Position numbers and translations under genes: made by a program. A stretch of 64,000 nt of DNA. It comes from Tubiluchus corallicola (Eukaryota; Priapulida; Priapulimorpha; Priapulimorphida; Tubiluchidae). The notes under the pieces were generated by a model. The model was not told the DNA's origin. It saw nothing but the letters and a program-made list of their open reading frames with translations, and did not search any database. Shown piece by piece: positions 51,301 to 63,576 of this stretch. How positions within the stretch are numbered: the first letter of the stretch is position 1; every line of letters starts with the position of its first letter. The stretch is from the NCBI GenBank assembly GCA_030141605.1, contig JAQGDQ010000239.1:278758-342757 (forward strand), in the 5' to 3' direction.

Positions 51301-53407
51301 AGAACGATTATTGATAATTGATAAATAAAACCAATGTCATCATTAGAATTTTTGATTGTCTTTTTTTTACCTAACTGCTTTAGGGTAGGTAGTGAAACTA
51401 TTTGCAGTTATTTAGCTGATCTGTCCTTTTTTCTTTTTAGTTCTGCTGTACTATAGAGATATTGTAAATACTAATAAGTTTTCAGCACTGTGCTGTGAAG
51501 TGTGAAGTTAATTAACAAGCATTTGTGGATTTTTAGAATATTTGTTGTATTCCTTGCTGCATTTGGTTTTGCTTGGGTCCCTGTAATGCAGAAAACAGCA
51601 GGTGGAGAATTAATGGATTACATTTTCTCAGTCACTACTTATCTTTCAACGCCTGTTAGTACTTTGTTTATCACTGCAGTTTTGTGGCCAAGATTAAATG
51701 AAAAAGTAAGTTTCATTTTGTAATTGATATTGTTCTGGCTTTACGAATGTTTTTATCAAATATTGTTAGTTTGTACACAATAAATGAAAGGTCGTTTTTG
51801 CTGTAAAAATGATTTCAGTTTAGCATGATTTTGCTATAACGTTTTACCTTGTTTCTTATTTCCATTGCAAATTCTAAGTTTACACAGCAGTTAGGTTTAT
51901 TTTTCCGTTTATTAGAAATTTCCTGACTCAACACATTGTGTCGATAATTTGGATAAACGTTAAAAGCTAAATACCTCTTAATAAGTCTTGTATTATAACA
52001 ACGACAGTCATTGGCTCATTGTGTATTTAAAAAATTGGGTAATGGGTATTTAAAAAATTCTAAAATGCATAAACAAGCTGTAGTGAGAAGCTTTGCACTA
52101 TAAATAGATAGCAATTGTACTTTCCCAACAAGATACAGCCAAACTGGTTTCTAGCATCTATTGTTTAGATCTTTTAATTTAAATTACACGTTCAGTTGTT
52201 AGTTATTTTTGTTTGTAGATAACTCGTACAATGATACTATTTCTGATATAGGCAGCATTTGGAGGATTTGTAGTTGGACTTGTATTTGGTTTTGCTCGAA
52301 TGCTAATTGACGTGATATTTCCCGCACCTCACTGTGGAGATGTGGATTTCAGGCCAGTTGGGATAGTGAAATTTTTGTCGGTGTTCCATTTTACTTACTA
52401 TTCTATGCTTATATTTGGTGTGGAGCTCGTAACTATGGTGGTCATTAGCATTTTAACTAAGCCAATGACTGTGAAAGAGGTAATGTATCAGCAATTAATG
52501 TGCACACCGAGAAGATCAAAGAAATATTAAAAAAAGATCGCAGTAGTTTGAGTTTATTTATTTGACTAATTTGTTAGTAGTAAGGTTTGGATTAAAATTT
52601 GTAGAACTTTGAATGTATTATAGAAAATTTCTAACCATCACAAGCAGCTGCAAGTACACATACTTTGAAATTCATTTTTTTAATTGATGCAGTTATAGTA
52701 ATACCAGAGTAAACTGGCTGAAGAGCCTGATTGCATTAAAGGCATACATAACATTAACACAAATATTTCAATAATAAAAAAAGGATATTTAGTCTTTGTC
52801 TAATTTCAACTTTAAGTGTAATTTGGTTGACTCTTTTTCAATTCTTCTTTGTCTGAACAAATTGCTTTAGTTTATTTTAAGAAAAAATTGTAGTGGAATC
52901 ATTTGCTTACTGCATTTGTTATCAAAAACTAACTTTTAATTACATAAATGTAAATAAAATTAAGCAAGTGACAGGGTAAATAGGTCTCCTTTGATGTCTC
53001 TTGCTTTAATTAAGCAGTTTTATTTTGCATTTCTTGCAAGTTTGTGGACTTGACCCAGCTGATATCAATGTATAACGTATGTTTCTCTTGTTACAGTTAG
53101 AAGGTGTAACATTTTTTACACGAAGAAAATCGACTGCAAAACTTGCTGTAATTACAGATTTGGCAACTGAAAAATTGCCCAACATTGATAAAGGTGAGGT
53201 AAACAAAGTTTTTTTGCATTGGTAGTTTGTATTGTTTATGCATTTTGTCTTGATAGTTAGTTTAGCAGTTTAGTACTAATACAGGAGCTTTTTACAGGTT
53301 CATTTTCCACATCGGAGCATGCAAGTTTATGGACAGGCACAGTTCTCAACATAAATGCTGCATTGACTTTTACTTTTGCTGTAGTTGTTATTTGTATTTT
53401 TGCATAA
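42395..53407 (+). CDS. Sodium/glucose cotransporter family protein (SLC5, SGLT-like), complete
   Basis: Sixteen exons: 42395-42475, 42939-43010, 43201-43305, 44058-44117, 44892-44996, 45455-45560, 45928-46008, 46395-46444, 47680-47841, 48590-48725, 49269-49376, 49555-49705, 51537-51705, 52252-52479, 53097-53193, 53298-53407 (with TAA). All have GT/AG borders and matching phases, giving 606 codons, slightly shorter than human SGLT1 (664). Family signatures: [78 protein letters not shown] (sodium site), [16 protein letters not shown]. The C-terminal helix follows a short cytoplasmic loop. It should be a plasma-membrane Na+-coupled symporter of the LeuT fold. The Asn and His of ASNIGSEH and the Glu after AAYLY are kept, but a Lys and a Gln of the sugar pocket are Gln and Phe here (see findings), so the substrate may not be glucose. 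The SGLT/SMIT subgroup is not resolved. Confidence 0.95.
46095..46222. mobile_element. Palindromic hairpin MITE in SLC5 intron 7
   Basis: Two arms of about 60 bp face each other around a 4-base centre (ACAG). Left arm includes GTCTAAGAACCAATAAGCCC and TAAACTTGTATATATGTG; the right arm is its reverse complement with about eight differences. Such near-complete palindromes are typical of foldback MITEs. No coding potential; transcribed as part of the intron it would form a long hairpin. Confidence 0.8.
46600..47500 (-). other. Possible decayed protein-coding repeat in SLC5 intron 8
   Basis: Read on the minus strand, the stretch gives short coding-like runs separated by stops (for example [13 protein letters not shown] and SEEDWRKID around 47200-47290). 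Composition is T-rich on the plus strand. No domain could be named, so an old transposon is only a guess. Confidence 0.25.
50040..51310 (+). pseudogene. Decayed RTE/jockey-like LINE in SLC5 intron 12
   Basis: The remnant lies in sense orientation between exons 12 and 13. Pieces in order: [19 protein letters not shown] (50146), [20 protein letters not shown] (50324), [15 protein letters not shown] (50533), [11 protein letters not shown]-like remains at 50690-50720, CNAELWTVK (50851), [18 protein letters not shown] (51030), and a C-terminal LDILQ-like tail. The catalytic YADD box reads YAAD and stops are frequent, so it is dead. The order of motifs is that of non-LTR reverse transcriptases with the typical RRLRWxGHVLR C-terminal block. 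Confidence 0.8.
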
Positions 53408-53422
53408 TTGTGTACATAGTGC

Positions 53423-53428
53423 AATAAA
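53423..53428 (+). terminator. Poly(A) signal of the SLC5 gene
   Basis: AATAAA 15 bases after the TAA stop. This is close; another AATAAA lies at about 53518-53523 and may be the one used. Confidence 0.45.
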
Positions 53429-53429
53429 T

Positions 53430-56053
53430 TATTTTTTCAATCATTTGGCTAATTCATTTGTAATTCTGCCTTGCCTTATTTTAATTGTATTCCTAAGACT
53501 GTTCTGTGGAAGACATTTAATAAACCAAATGCATAACTTACTATTAAAAGTTTTCTCTTCATTAATCTACCGAGTAGTGTACTAAGTTCCAAAAAGTCCC
53601 GACTGCAAAAACTGCAGATCAAATTTTTTGCCAAATCAGAATTACAGCATGTAGTTCACTTCAGTTCTACAGTACTCAATCATTAATATCACGTTCTTTG
53701 CTTATAAACATTGCTTATCTGTGCTATATGTACATCCGGAAAAAGATTTTTGAAAAACACCCGCAATGGGTCGTAATACTTAAGAAAATACGTAAAACGT
53801 TTACAAACAATATAGGTAAGACATACTAATACTACGTTAGTTTCCAAACAACCTGTGTTCCAAGTTAACAACATAATTCTGCAGTGCTGTCAATCCAGTG
53901 CAAGTCCAAATATTATTTTAGTTTATTAACAAATGAACCTGAATGTCTGCAACACAGTCTCTGCAAGTGCAGTTTCATTTGTGCTAAAACTTGCACTCCC
54001 TCAAGGTAATTACATGATAAACATAAACTACCCCATTTGCCAATATAGTCCACACACCGAGAAAGGCATTTGATGTAAGCACTTTGAAATTATATGACAG
54101 AATGTAAACTAATTATCAATATTGTAACCACCTGGGGCATGTAAGAACTTTCCTATTGGTTAACTTTTATAAATTATACAAGGCAACACAAGACTTTCAA
54201 CAGTTGAACAGATTTTAATAGTAATAAAATGTACACAGTATAACACAGCTATAGTTAAAATAAGGTTCTAGTTTACCGGCAGCTTTGTTTAATTTAAACT
54301 CTGAATTAAATAACAAAGACATTCTCAACTATTAAAGTATTAGACATTGTTATCAGCAATGTGTTTGATAAAATTGACATAAATTCACAGCAGTGCAAGT
54401 AGCTTCAATTCACATGAGAGCCGTAATCTGAAATTTGACAATGTTCACTGTAAATAATTGCAGCTGATAATAAAATATGGTTAAGTGAAGAATACAGTAT
54501 TAACCTAGGAAGCACCATGGTAATTGTTTTCTCAAAAAATAACTTTTAGGCATCAATTTCAGCTCCAACTTGAATTTGATAAAACTTGTAATAGCTTTCA
54601 TTAAAAACGATAGCTGTAGACGAATACATTCAAAGCAAATGCTGATTTTTTTTACAACCCGTATTAAATTTCAGGTCCTGAAAAACTTCACTACAAGGCA
54701 ATCCATATTTGATAAGTGATAATGATTTCTTCGGCTTAAATAGAGTCAGTATATATTAATAATGAACAGTTCAAAGTGTTTGGAAGTAAAGGTTTGCTCA
54801 AGAAAAACAGTAATTAATGGAAACAGGATTTCGTCCAAATGAGTAAACAGGGATAATCAATTCCAACACAGTTACATTTTTAACACATTAAAATTAAATA
54901 AATGATAAGACGGCAAAAACTACACCTGACTCTCATAATCTAATAGGATTACACTGTTATTGCTATCAAGTTACATATACCTGCATATTTTCTCACAGAA
55001 ATTCCAATAGGAATTTGCTAATCACTATTATACTAACTGATATTTTGCAAACAGTCAAGACAAAGCACCCTAGAGAGAAATCTTAAAAACTGAAAAATCT
55101 AAAATAATCACTGTTTACTAACATATTTTCTTCCTAACTTTAAAACTGAGAAAAAACACTTGGTGAATTTTAAAGGAAAGAAGCAAGATAGGACACTCTA
55201 CAATCACACAATAGTTAACAATTCAATGATATCACACTCTTATGAGATCTACCATACACGTGCAGCAAATCGTAAAAAAGAAAAATCCATTACTGTACAA
55301 AGCCTAGTTTATATGAGGAAGGGACTAGGTTCTGCATTCAGAGCACGAGGAAATCTTGTAGTAGGAACACTGATCATTTCTAATGACTGAGATCAACAGT
55401 ATTTAAGCTGCAACCAATTAAATATGTCCACCATAAATATACAATCAGTCCTCATTGTTTTTCTAATTGTTTAAATTTAAATGCCCTAGAGTGAGATGCA
55501 ATTCATAATTGCTTTGCAGGTGCTACTTAGCTATGCAGAAGAATCGGTACTTTGTTGCTGTTACATGTCCATGATAGTAGCTTAAGAAACAAATAACAAC
55601 TTAATTAAATACTAATAGAAGTGACATAAATGTACGATTTACGCCAAAAGCACCAAAATTTTAAAACTAGACTAAATGCTGCAGATGTAATATTGCAGTT
55701 AAGTGAGGCAAATATAAAATGCAAATTAAAGCTGCTAAATGCTCTTAGTCTCCTGTACAGACTCACTAAGAGGGTAAGCTCACAAGCAATGATTTGAACT
55801 TTTTTATAAAAATAAACTTAAATTACTGATATACACAGCAAAAAATATGACAAATATTGAATTAGACAATACCAAATACCAGATAAAAGTCATCAGCAAA
55901 TAAAGCTGGCTTATTAGCCAAAATATGTACACAACAATGATTAAAGTTTTAATAACTTACCTCACATAATTGATTGTTACATTCGAACATACATGGCCTA
56001 AAATAGTTGCAGAGGCAACACCTTTGCAGTCACTCATTAGGGCTGGTTATTGA
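53430..56053. other. Convergent intergenic region
   Basis: The region lies between the 3' ends of the SLC5 gene (plus) and hyccin (minus). It has only short chance frames and no named repeat. It probably includes the hyccin 3' UTR, whose length cannot be fixed because no clear minus-strand poly(A) hexamer is seen near the stop. Confidence 0.5.
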
Positions 56054-59000
56054 TTATGCAGTTGTTTGTCTACGCGGGCTATCAGCTGACCAGCTAATTG
56101 TGATCCTACCATCTTCATTATGACTAGATGACATACTGGAAGTTTCACTTTTATCTGTAGCAGTCCATGTTTTGAGATCGTTACTGGTCAGGTTATTGTC
56201 TTCTGATAAGCTACGATTGTGTTTCATAAGATCTAATGATCGCCGTTTTTCTTCTTCGCTGTGACTACGTTCAACTTTAATACTTGTATTTGCAATTTTT
56301 CCTTCTTCTGCACTGGATGCCCGACCGATATGCGGCCTCTTCATGTCTTCATCAGGAAAACTTTCTGATTTCCTAACCGATTTATCACTAATTCGCTTGT
56401 CTTTAGATGTCATTTCTAACGATTCAGCTAAAGACACACTACCACGACAAACAGTAGTAATGTCAGCTTTATTCACTTCTCCGTTCTGCGCAGGTGTTGG
56501 CGTTTCAGGTTCAGTGCCAACCTCTTTGCGCGAACGTGATTTTTCTACCCGTTTGGCTATGTTTCCAATTTTTAAGCCAATCCCTTTGCCCTTCTCTCTG
56601 AATGATTTTTCCAGTTTTTCAGTAACATCAGGGGTATGTTCTTCTGAAATTGATGCCAGTAAAGTCTGCTTACTGCTTGAAGCTGTATCATCACTGACAA
56701 TTGGTGTTATATCATCTGAAATGGAAGCAAAAAATTTTGATTGCACAGTTCTCCATCACTTTTATTCTCTTTTGAGAGACTACAATGGCAAAATGGTTGT
56801 TTCTTAATTATCTGGTTATTACAGCCCAGATGCAAGTGCCATATAATAACTGTTGTACCATACCACTGAATAAATTTCAAATTAGGGCCTATGCCACTAG
56901 TTGAGAACAGTACATTATCATAAACATGTGTACAGATTTATATGCATGCCTAAAATTAGGGATATAATTCTATGAAAAACATATATTACAAGGAGATTGT
57001 TTTGATGGATAACTCTAACTTTGATTCTAGCATGTGTCATTAACGGACAGATACTTCCATTTTTTTCACAAACTGGCAAAGAAATGAATCATTTAAGTTA
57101 ATTTTTGTCTTTTTACATAACTGCTATGGTACTTTAAACATATTTATTTTACAACCGTTGGACACTACAGTAAAATTGACACAAAAAGTTCTCTGTTACA
57201 AAGATAACACAAATGCAGTACTCGAAAGACAAAGTGTATAGTTACTATCTACGTAACAATTAGAGAAGCGTATCATTGTGCATGACAGAAAAAGACAGTC
57301 ACTTTCTAATAAGTATGAGGTAAACAAATGAACAGTAATATAACATTATCAACTGAACATATTGAATTTAGTTTAAGTTAAAACACTTAGTTTCTCTAAT
57401 ATAATTATGCACAATTTTGCAAAATCCAAACTGCGTCCTGATGTGATGGATTGGTTAAGAGCTTTTACCAAACGAATAAAACTTAGGAGTTTTAACAAAA
57501 TTTAAGTATGATTTAATCTAACACTAGAATAGATTTACGGAAGATGAATTTTTAATGCAATCTCTCAATCCCAAATGCACAGCAGAAGGGAAGAAACTAT
57601 TTTTAGATGCTTCTGCCGCAACAATAAACAACTAAACATGATCAGAATTTCGAAGGCTATAATTAGTAATATCACAAATGTGCTGGGGTAAAATAATACT
57701 GAGATAGTTCGGACTATAATATTGTTGATAATTTTATGCAATAGACATTATGCAGTAATAATTGGTGATGTCTGCACCAGTAAAACTTTTATTTAAGTTT
57801 TTTTTAAATAGTAATGAACTTCTAGTTTGCAGTGCAGTTATCAGTGATTCGATTACTGTTCTTCATACAGACCCACACTGCAAATGGGGATATAATACTC
57901 AATGGCAGGACCTATTTAAAGTAGATTGTAGTGAGGTTTAAAGTTAGCCTATTATCAAGGATATCTTAGGCACATTCAGGATGTCAGAGGCATTGCCAAG
58001 GCACTGTCTTTACTAAGAAAGCCACTGTCATGCAGTAGTGTTTAGTACTTATTTTCTGAATATTCTTGGGGCAAAAACTACAAACTAAACTAAATGCTCT
58101 GAGGACACATATAACTTCAAAAGTTTTCTTGAGAGGGATACCATAAAACGTAAAAAAATATAGTAAAATGATATCATAGATGGGATTTTTAATTTAACTC
58201 AATGTAAAAACCTTAAATATGACCTTTAAAAAGTGCTGCCTTCAGATACTACATACATACTAGCAAAAAACCTTGTTATTAAGTATATTTTTGTTACAAC
58301 ATCTTAGAACAATTGTAATCATCTGATAACCTGAGTTTCAACAGCGAAATTCAAATACAGAGCAACACTGACAAAAAGTAAAGCTCATACCTGGTAGTTT
58401 CTTAGCCCTAAAAGAAGCATTTGTTAGTAAAGTTAGTGACCCTCTGCGACTTGCAGCTGTTGATACAGTTGAAGTTCCCATGGGACCATCTTTTACTGCC
58501 TCAGTTGTCTTTAGTTTGTAAGAGTTTGTCATTGCATTTGTAACCTAAAAATATTACTGTTTTTATTATGCCTTTATGGATTATTTTCACTTCACACAAA
58601 AAATACATGTGCCGGCACTTACGTTATTAGCAGGTATTACATTTAATTTATGTTTACATGATACCTTGCCCTTTAAGTTAGTATCACAATGTTAATATTT
58701 GAAAATTAAAGTAACATTTTACCATCAAAACATCTGCTAAAAGTTCTAGACTTGCTCGTGCATGTATTAACTTCACAGCGTTTAATACTTCAAGTGATAA
58801 ACCATTATACCTACAAATAATTAAATGTAAAAGAGCTCAAAATATCAAAATCACAAAAGTGAATAAAACAAAATTTGATTACAAAATGAAATGGTGACTG
58901 TCAATTAAATGGGCATATTTTTGAAATGGAAATAACTACTGTAAATTGCACTCTGTACAGGACTTCATAGTAGAGTGTTAACAAAACTGTGCATTAAACC

Positions 59001-61124
59001 ACTAACATTGCATACTAACTATCTTTCTAAAAACTCTTTGAAGTTTCATTTTGGAAAGACAACAGATTAAAAACAAACTAAGGTACAAAGTTTTTCTCAG
59101 TAGACCTTTTTCAAAACCTCCATGCCTGTCAGTGGCATCTCGAAAAAAGCACTTTCGAGGCAACCCAACTCATTTACCTGTGATTGCCATATTGTTCATT
59201 GAACTTTGCCAGCAATTTTTAGCTGTAATAATGACTACAAAGATTATCAGTGGTGATAATAAAGATAAGAACTTTTATGCTATTATATTGTTATATACGT
59301 TAGAATACAGTATAGTTGAAAAAGATTTGTGTAAAAAATGAAAAATTCAGTAGATTGTGCTGCAACTATTAACAAGCCATTATAAAAAAGATGGCATCAA
59401 TTTTACTAAAAGTGAGTTATCCACCATTTACCTTATTTTTATTCAATAAGTGTATAATTTATAGCTGAACAATGTATTTTTCTGAATCACTGTAAATTTT
59501 TTGATACTTGAGACATGTTCTTTTACGTGAAAAATTCCGAAACCAACCTTCTTCCTATATTATTAGTGGCCATTTGAAAGACTTTTCAAAACTCACTGTC
59601 GCTGTGTTTATGATCCTATCCCAATGTTGATCAATTTCATAAAACAGCAGCAAGTATCATTTCCTCATGTCTGTTCGGAAACTAGTTTCACAAAATGAAA
59701 TTATTCAAAGTTCGATTTACAACAGAACATAAACCAATTTCACCGACAGGTTGATGTGACCATAACAACTTTCATAGAGTGCGTGAAACCTTCAAATAGT
59801 TTGCATGCCCTCAGACAATTTAAAGCAGAATCAAATCTGGTTTTTGCTGACATTATGAGTTTCCTAAGATTATAAAAAAATGTAAATCAAGAAGTTCGTT
59901 TGTGTAAGTTCTGTGGCAACTTGAACTGCATGCCTACAGATACAATCAATACAAAATCATTGGTCAGGCTACCAGAGAATGAGCCAGTGCTGCATTTGCT
60001 GTAGTTGTGCGCAATCTCATGAAAAAGGTTTATTCGAGGCTTTAGTCATAAGACATTAATTAATAAAAAACTTTGACTTAGTCAATTCATGCACAATTCA
60101 TTCTAGTATATTCCAGTAAAACCTCATGATGAACTATTGTGCATTTTCAGTCTTACACTTTTCACTTTTTCCAAAATGTACTCACTTGTTATCACTGCCA
60201 CCTTGAATTCAGTGACCAAGCCTGTCGATAAAGAATTCATTCTAGTATATCTGTGCAAAGTTACATGATGATCCGTTGCAAGTTGACAGACAGAGTCTTA
60301 CGCATTTACAAAAATGATGTCATCGCTGTCAACTTGAATTCGAAATGGCAGATCGAAAGTCCTATTCTATCAATTGATGTGGATTTTGTTTCAGTATATT
60401 TTTATAAAGTTATATGATGATCCATTTAGGATTAACATAGCTTTATGCTTTTTTCGAAAATAATATTATTGCTGCCATCTTGAACTCAAAAAGGCCGATC
60501 GAAAATCAGACTTTGTCACTCAATGCGTAATTAGTGCTAGTATATTCCTATAAAGTTCTATCCAAATGCAACTTGACCAAGCCTTAGGTCTTTTTTGAAA
60601 ATGATGTTACAGCCGTTATCTTGAATTCAAAATGTCGAACTGAAAATTCGACTCCATCAGGCCAAAATTAATTTTAGTATATTCATGTGAAGTTTCACGA
60701 TGACACATCGCAAATTCAAAGAACTTTAGATTTCGTTGGAAAGGTCAATTCCAAACAATAATAATAAGAAGAACAACAACAAGAACACCATCTAGATGGG
60801 TCAAGGCTCGACCAAAATTTTAGTTATCCTCATATTTGTCTAGAGAATAAAGCAGTCAAGGAACAGTGTGTTAAAATAGCATTTTAAATTTTTAGAACCA
60901 CTGCATGCTTGGTCTAATTCTAGATTCTAAATGCATTTTAATACACTTACATAACATAATATAAGCACTGCAATAAAGAAAGAAGAAATCTAGAATCAAC
61001 AACAATGCGATAGTGCCTTGTCACTGGGGTGTGTTGATTATCACAAGATTGCAATGAAGACGACTTAGAAGACAGCTTACTATTTGACAGGCTTGCACCG
61101 GCATTTCCCCCTGGCAATGACACT
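56054..61124 (-). CDS. HYCC1: Hyccin (HYCC1/FAM126 family), 3' exons
   Basis: Four coding exons on the minus strand: 61124-60951, 58810-58723, 58544-58391 and 56715-56054 (with TAA). The first ends in VVDSRFLLSLLQCLYYV, matching the helical core of hyccin. The second reads YNGLSLEVLNAVKLIHARAS and the third starts VTNAMTNSYK, matching the human blocks FYNGEWDLAQKALDDII and LVANAIK. The last exon is a Ser/Glu/Lys-rich tail of 219 codons with many RRSL- and SRSR-like phosphosites, as expected for the disordered C-terminus. Hyccin stabilises the PI4KA-TTC7-EFR3 complex that makes PI4P at the plasma membrane. Exons two to four join in phase. Between exons one and two a block of roughly 45 codons (human SLQSLCQICS to GIYFAF) is not found. 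The two exons that should precede 61124 are on the opposite strand at 61715-63060. Confidence 0.85.
60101..60790. repeat. Diverged tandem repeat, about 145-bp units
   Basis: Five diverged units begin with a TAGTATAT-like motif at about 60101, 60241, 60391, 60537 and 60672. Each goes on with AAAGTTACATGATGATCC-like and CTTGAATTCAAAATGGC-like blocks. It lies in the hyccin intron where one exon is missing. No protein similarity recognised. Confidence 0.7.
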
Positions 61125-61147
61125 CTGCAAAAAACAGATGTTTAACA

Positions 61148-61572
61148 ATGGCTCTAAAGTTCAATAAAAACCACAAGTTCTATTTACAAAAAGAAATGAA
61201 ACCGCTAGGATACAAATGTCTATAATAAAGTCTTATATGGAAGTATGTAAGTGTGAAAATGTATGAGGTTCGTCTTTGCAAAAAATCAGAGCTGTTCAGC
61301 TCACGTGCATTACACATTTTCAGTTCTGTTGTTTACATCTATATTTACTTATCTACTCAAATAAGAGTCTCAAATATATCTCAACCTCAAAAAATAGTCG
61401 GTAAAATTAAGCTTGCATACCTTGTAGCCATGTGGCACAAAGAATGAAAGGAATCTGATGTCATATTACTGATGTCAGAATAATAACAGTCTAACAGCTT
61501 GGATAAAATTAAGAACCTAAACAAATATAGACATATCATTCTCAAGTAGCATCACTAAGAAAAGTGAAAAGA
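61148..61572 (+). repeat. Left copy of a long inverted repeat
   Basis: 425 bp that reappear as the reverse complement at 63577-64000 with one substitution (T/C at about 61275) and one base missing in an A-run near 61560. The inner border is sharp (the sequences differ from 61573 and 63576 inward). The outer border is not seen because the other copy runs into the end of the window. It starts 24 bp from the acceptor of a hyccin exon. Its 64-codon open frame is not a recognisable gene. Confidence 0.95.
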
Positions 61573-61714
61573 GCCCTTCAAACAATTTATACTAATAGAA
61601 ACTTGTTTATTCAATTTTTAAAATAAGTGATTCAGTTATATTTACCAGTTGATGTTAAGCTGTTAATGATTATAGTCTGTGTATACATGACTCGTTGACT
61701 AATTATCATTGTAG

Positions 61715-63060
61715 GTGGTCAGTAAAAATGGGTCATCAACCAAATCAACATTCCGGATACCAGTTCTTTCACAACCTTCAGTTTATCATGAAGTAAGTTT
61801 TAGGGTATTACCATGTTGTAGTGGATAAGCATTTTCATATTTCAAATATAATTTCTTTGTTTTTCCAACTATGTCTTGACATTAAGCATATAACTAATTA
61901 GAACAAAGTGTAATCAGTTGTTATCGAGTGTTTTCTGTAGTTATGTTATGTTCATTTATTATTTGTGTCTAGTTAGTATTAAGAACTAATCTCAAACGTA
62001 CCATTATTGTTATTTATGAAATCTCAAAATTGTGCTATCAAGTGGACATTGCGGATGACAGTATGCTGTTAAATTATTAAGAGCACATTTTTCTTGCCAT
62101 CAATTTAGTTAAATTCTTCTGCTAGAAAATATAACGTTTCTCATTTGATTATGGCACTTATGATGGCATAATAAATTTTTAACTCGATGCGTGCTGGAGC
62201 AGTTTTTATGAGTTACATGACTTTGTTAAGGAGGAATTACTTAATACAGTAGGTGCCGCTTAATATACTCACGGTTAATAGACTAAATCACTTAACTGAC
62301 TCAAACGCCTGGAACAGACCGCTTCTATTCAAATATACAACCTCTGAGCGAGAAAATTAGGCAGCCGACTTTGAAGGAATTTTTGTAATTTTTCCAAATA
62401 AACAGACTTAGAAAAGTCAGTGATTTAGAAAAGTATACTTTTTAATTTATTGCTTATTCACTTATATAAATTAATATTGTAAAATATTGTTTCTAATTTT
62501 TAAGCGCACAAAGGAATTTAGGCATTACTTCGTTTCTAAAATTCATTAAAACCTTTGCAGTGCATCATAAGCTAATGATGACTCATACTTCTGTAATACG
62601 ACACCCATCGGTTAATAGGTTCAGTCGGTTATCTGAGTCAAAGCACGTCGGTCCCAAAGTGAGTCTATTAAGCGGTGTCTACTGTAGTAGGAATTAAAGT
62701 GGTTCTACATCTACTTATATGAATAATAGATAAAACAAAAAATAAATAAATAAAAATAGACGAATTCGTTTCTTGTATTTATGAGTCAATTTAAAACAGT
62801 GATTGCTTAATTTTTCTGCTTAATAACGAAACTCTCGTAAAAACTGGTTTGGTTAGCTTAAAATTTCCAAATGAATTTTGCATTGTGTCACATGAACTTA
62901 TCACAGACTTGCATTTAGAATTTTTTCAAATCTTACAGAAAATAGCAGCTGAGCCTGGTACTCTCACAGAACATGCTTTATCTAGATACGAACAAAAGGA
63001 GCCACGAATAGTGACTCTTAAATCATTTCCTGTGATTGAAAATATTACTGCTAGCAGCAG
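61715..63060 (+). CDS. HYCC1: Hyccin (HYCC1/FAM126 family), two middle exons, opposite strand
   Basis: Exon 61715-61792 (26 codons, phase 0 to 0) reads VVSKNGSSTKSTFRIPVLSQ and then PSVYHE, matching human hyccin [20 protein letters not shown] and SVYHE. Exon 62939-63060 (phase 0 to 2) contains GTLTEHALSRYEQ, matching ALTESALSQHG. Acceptors (CATTGTAG, AATCTTACAG) and donors (GAA|GTAAGT, CAG|GTAAGT) are strong. The last exon ends AG, which joins in frame with the A that starts the minus-strand exon at 61124. So these exons belong directly before it, yet they face the other way. N-terminal exons are not in the window. The intron between them holds a Tigger-like MITE (62247-62684). Confidence 0.88.
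62247..62684. mobile_element. Tigger-like DNA element, copy 2
   Basis: A 438-bp element flanked by TA (62245-62246, 62685-62686). Left end CAGTAGGTGCCGCTTAATAT; right end, reverse-complemented, CAGTAGACACCGCTTAATAG. It matches the left 100 and right 350 bp of the element at 4171-5087 with scattered differences, so it is an internally deleted member of the same family. It is inserted in a hyccin intron. Confidence 0.8.
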
Positions 63061-63576
63061 GTAAGTGCTTAGGTGTAAAAACCAGTTCTGTTATCTTGAT
63101 ACCTTTTCATTTAATCTAAAAACAAGTTTCAGTACATCAACATGCTAAAGTGTTTTAACAAATATTAACCCAAAAATAAACAGTTTGTCTACCAATCATC
63201 AGAATACTCTTTAACTATTAATTGCTAGGGTATTACAAATATTTGTGGTCTTGATTTTTGAGAATAATAGTTAATAATGGAATAAACGACAGTTATGGAA
63301 ATTTTTGATACCAATTTAACTGAAAGAAAAGAAATGTGAAACCTCAGTACTAAATTTGGATTTACCAGCCTTTTCAAGTGTTAGTTTGCTCATGCTAAAG
63401 CCATAGCTAATTAGATTATTTTTTGTTATCAATTTAGACTCTGGAATGATCCATCAGTAATTAAATAATTATTTTTGAAATATTTTAAGCCATTCACTTT
63501 TGCAATAAATTGGGTATACTTTCAATCTGGAAAATTGTTCAACTACATTTATTTACACTTGGTGAAGAATTGCGGC

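Noticed and set aside
56343-56807. A 154-codon plus-strand open frame
   Set aside because: It is antisense to the Ser-rich last hyccin exon, which explains its openness.
59179-59223. A minus-strand candidate for the missing hyccin exon between a TTACAG acceptor and a CACAG|GTAAAT donor
   Set aside because: In the required phase it has a TAA at once, and its reading has no similarity to the hyccin core.
61253-61447. A 64-codon frame present also at 63701-63895 on the other strand with one change
   Set aside because: It is duplicated only because it lies in the inverted repeat. It has no recognisable domain and sits in a hyccin intron.
61730-61795. An ATG-initiated frame reading MGHQPNQHSGYQFF at 61728
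   Set aside because: Another frame of the same exon gives the clear hyccin match ending PSVYHE with correct phases.
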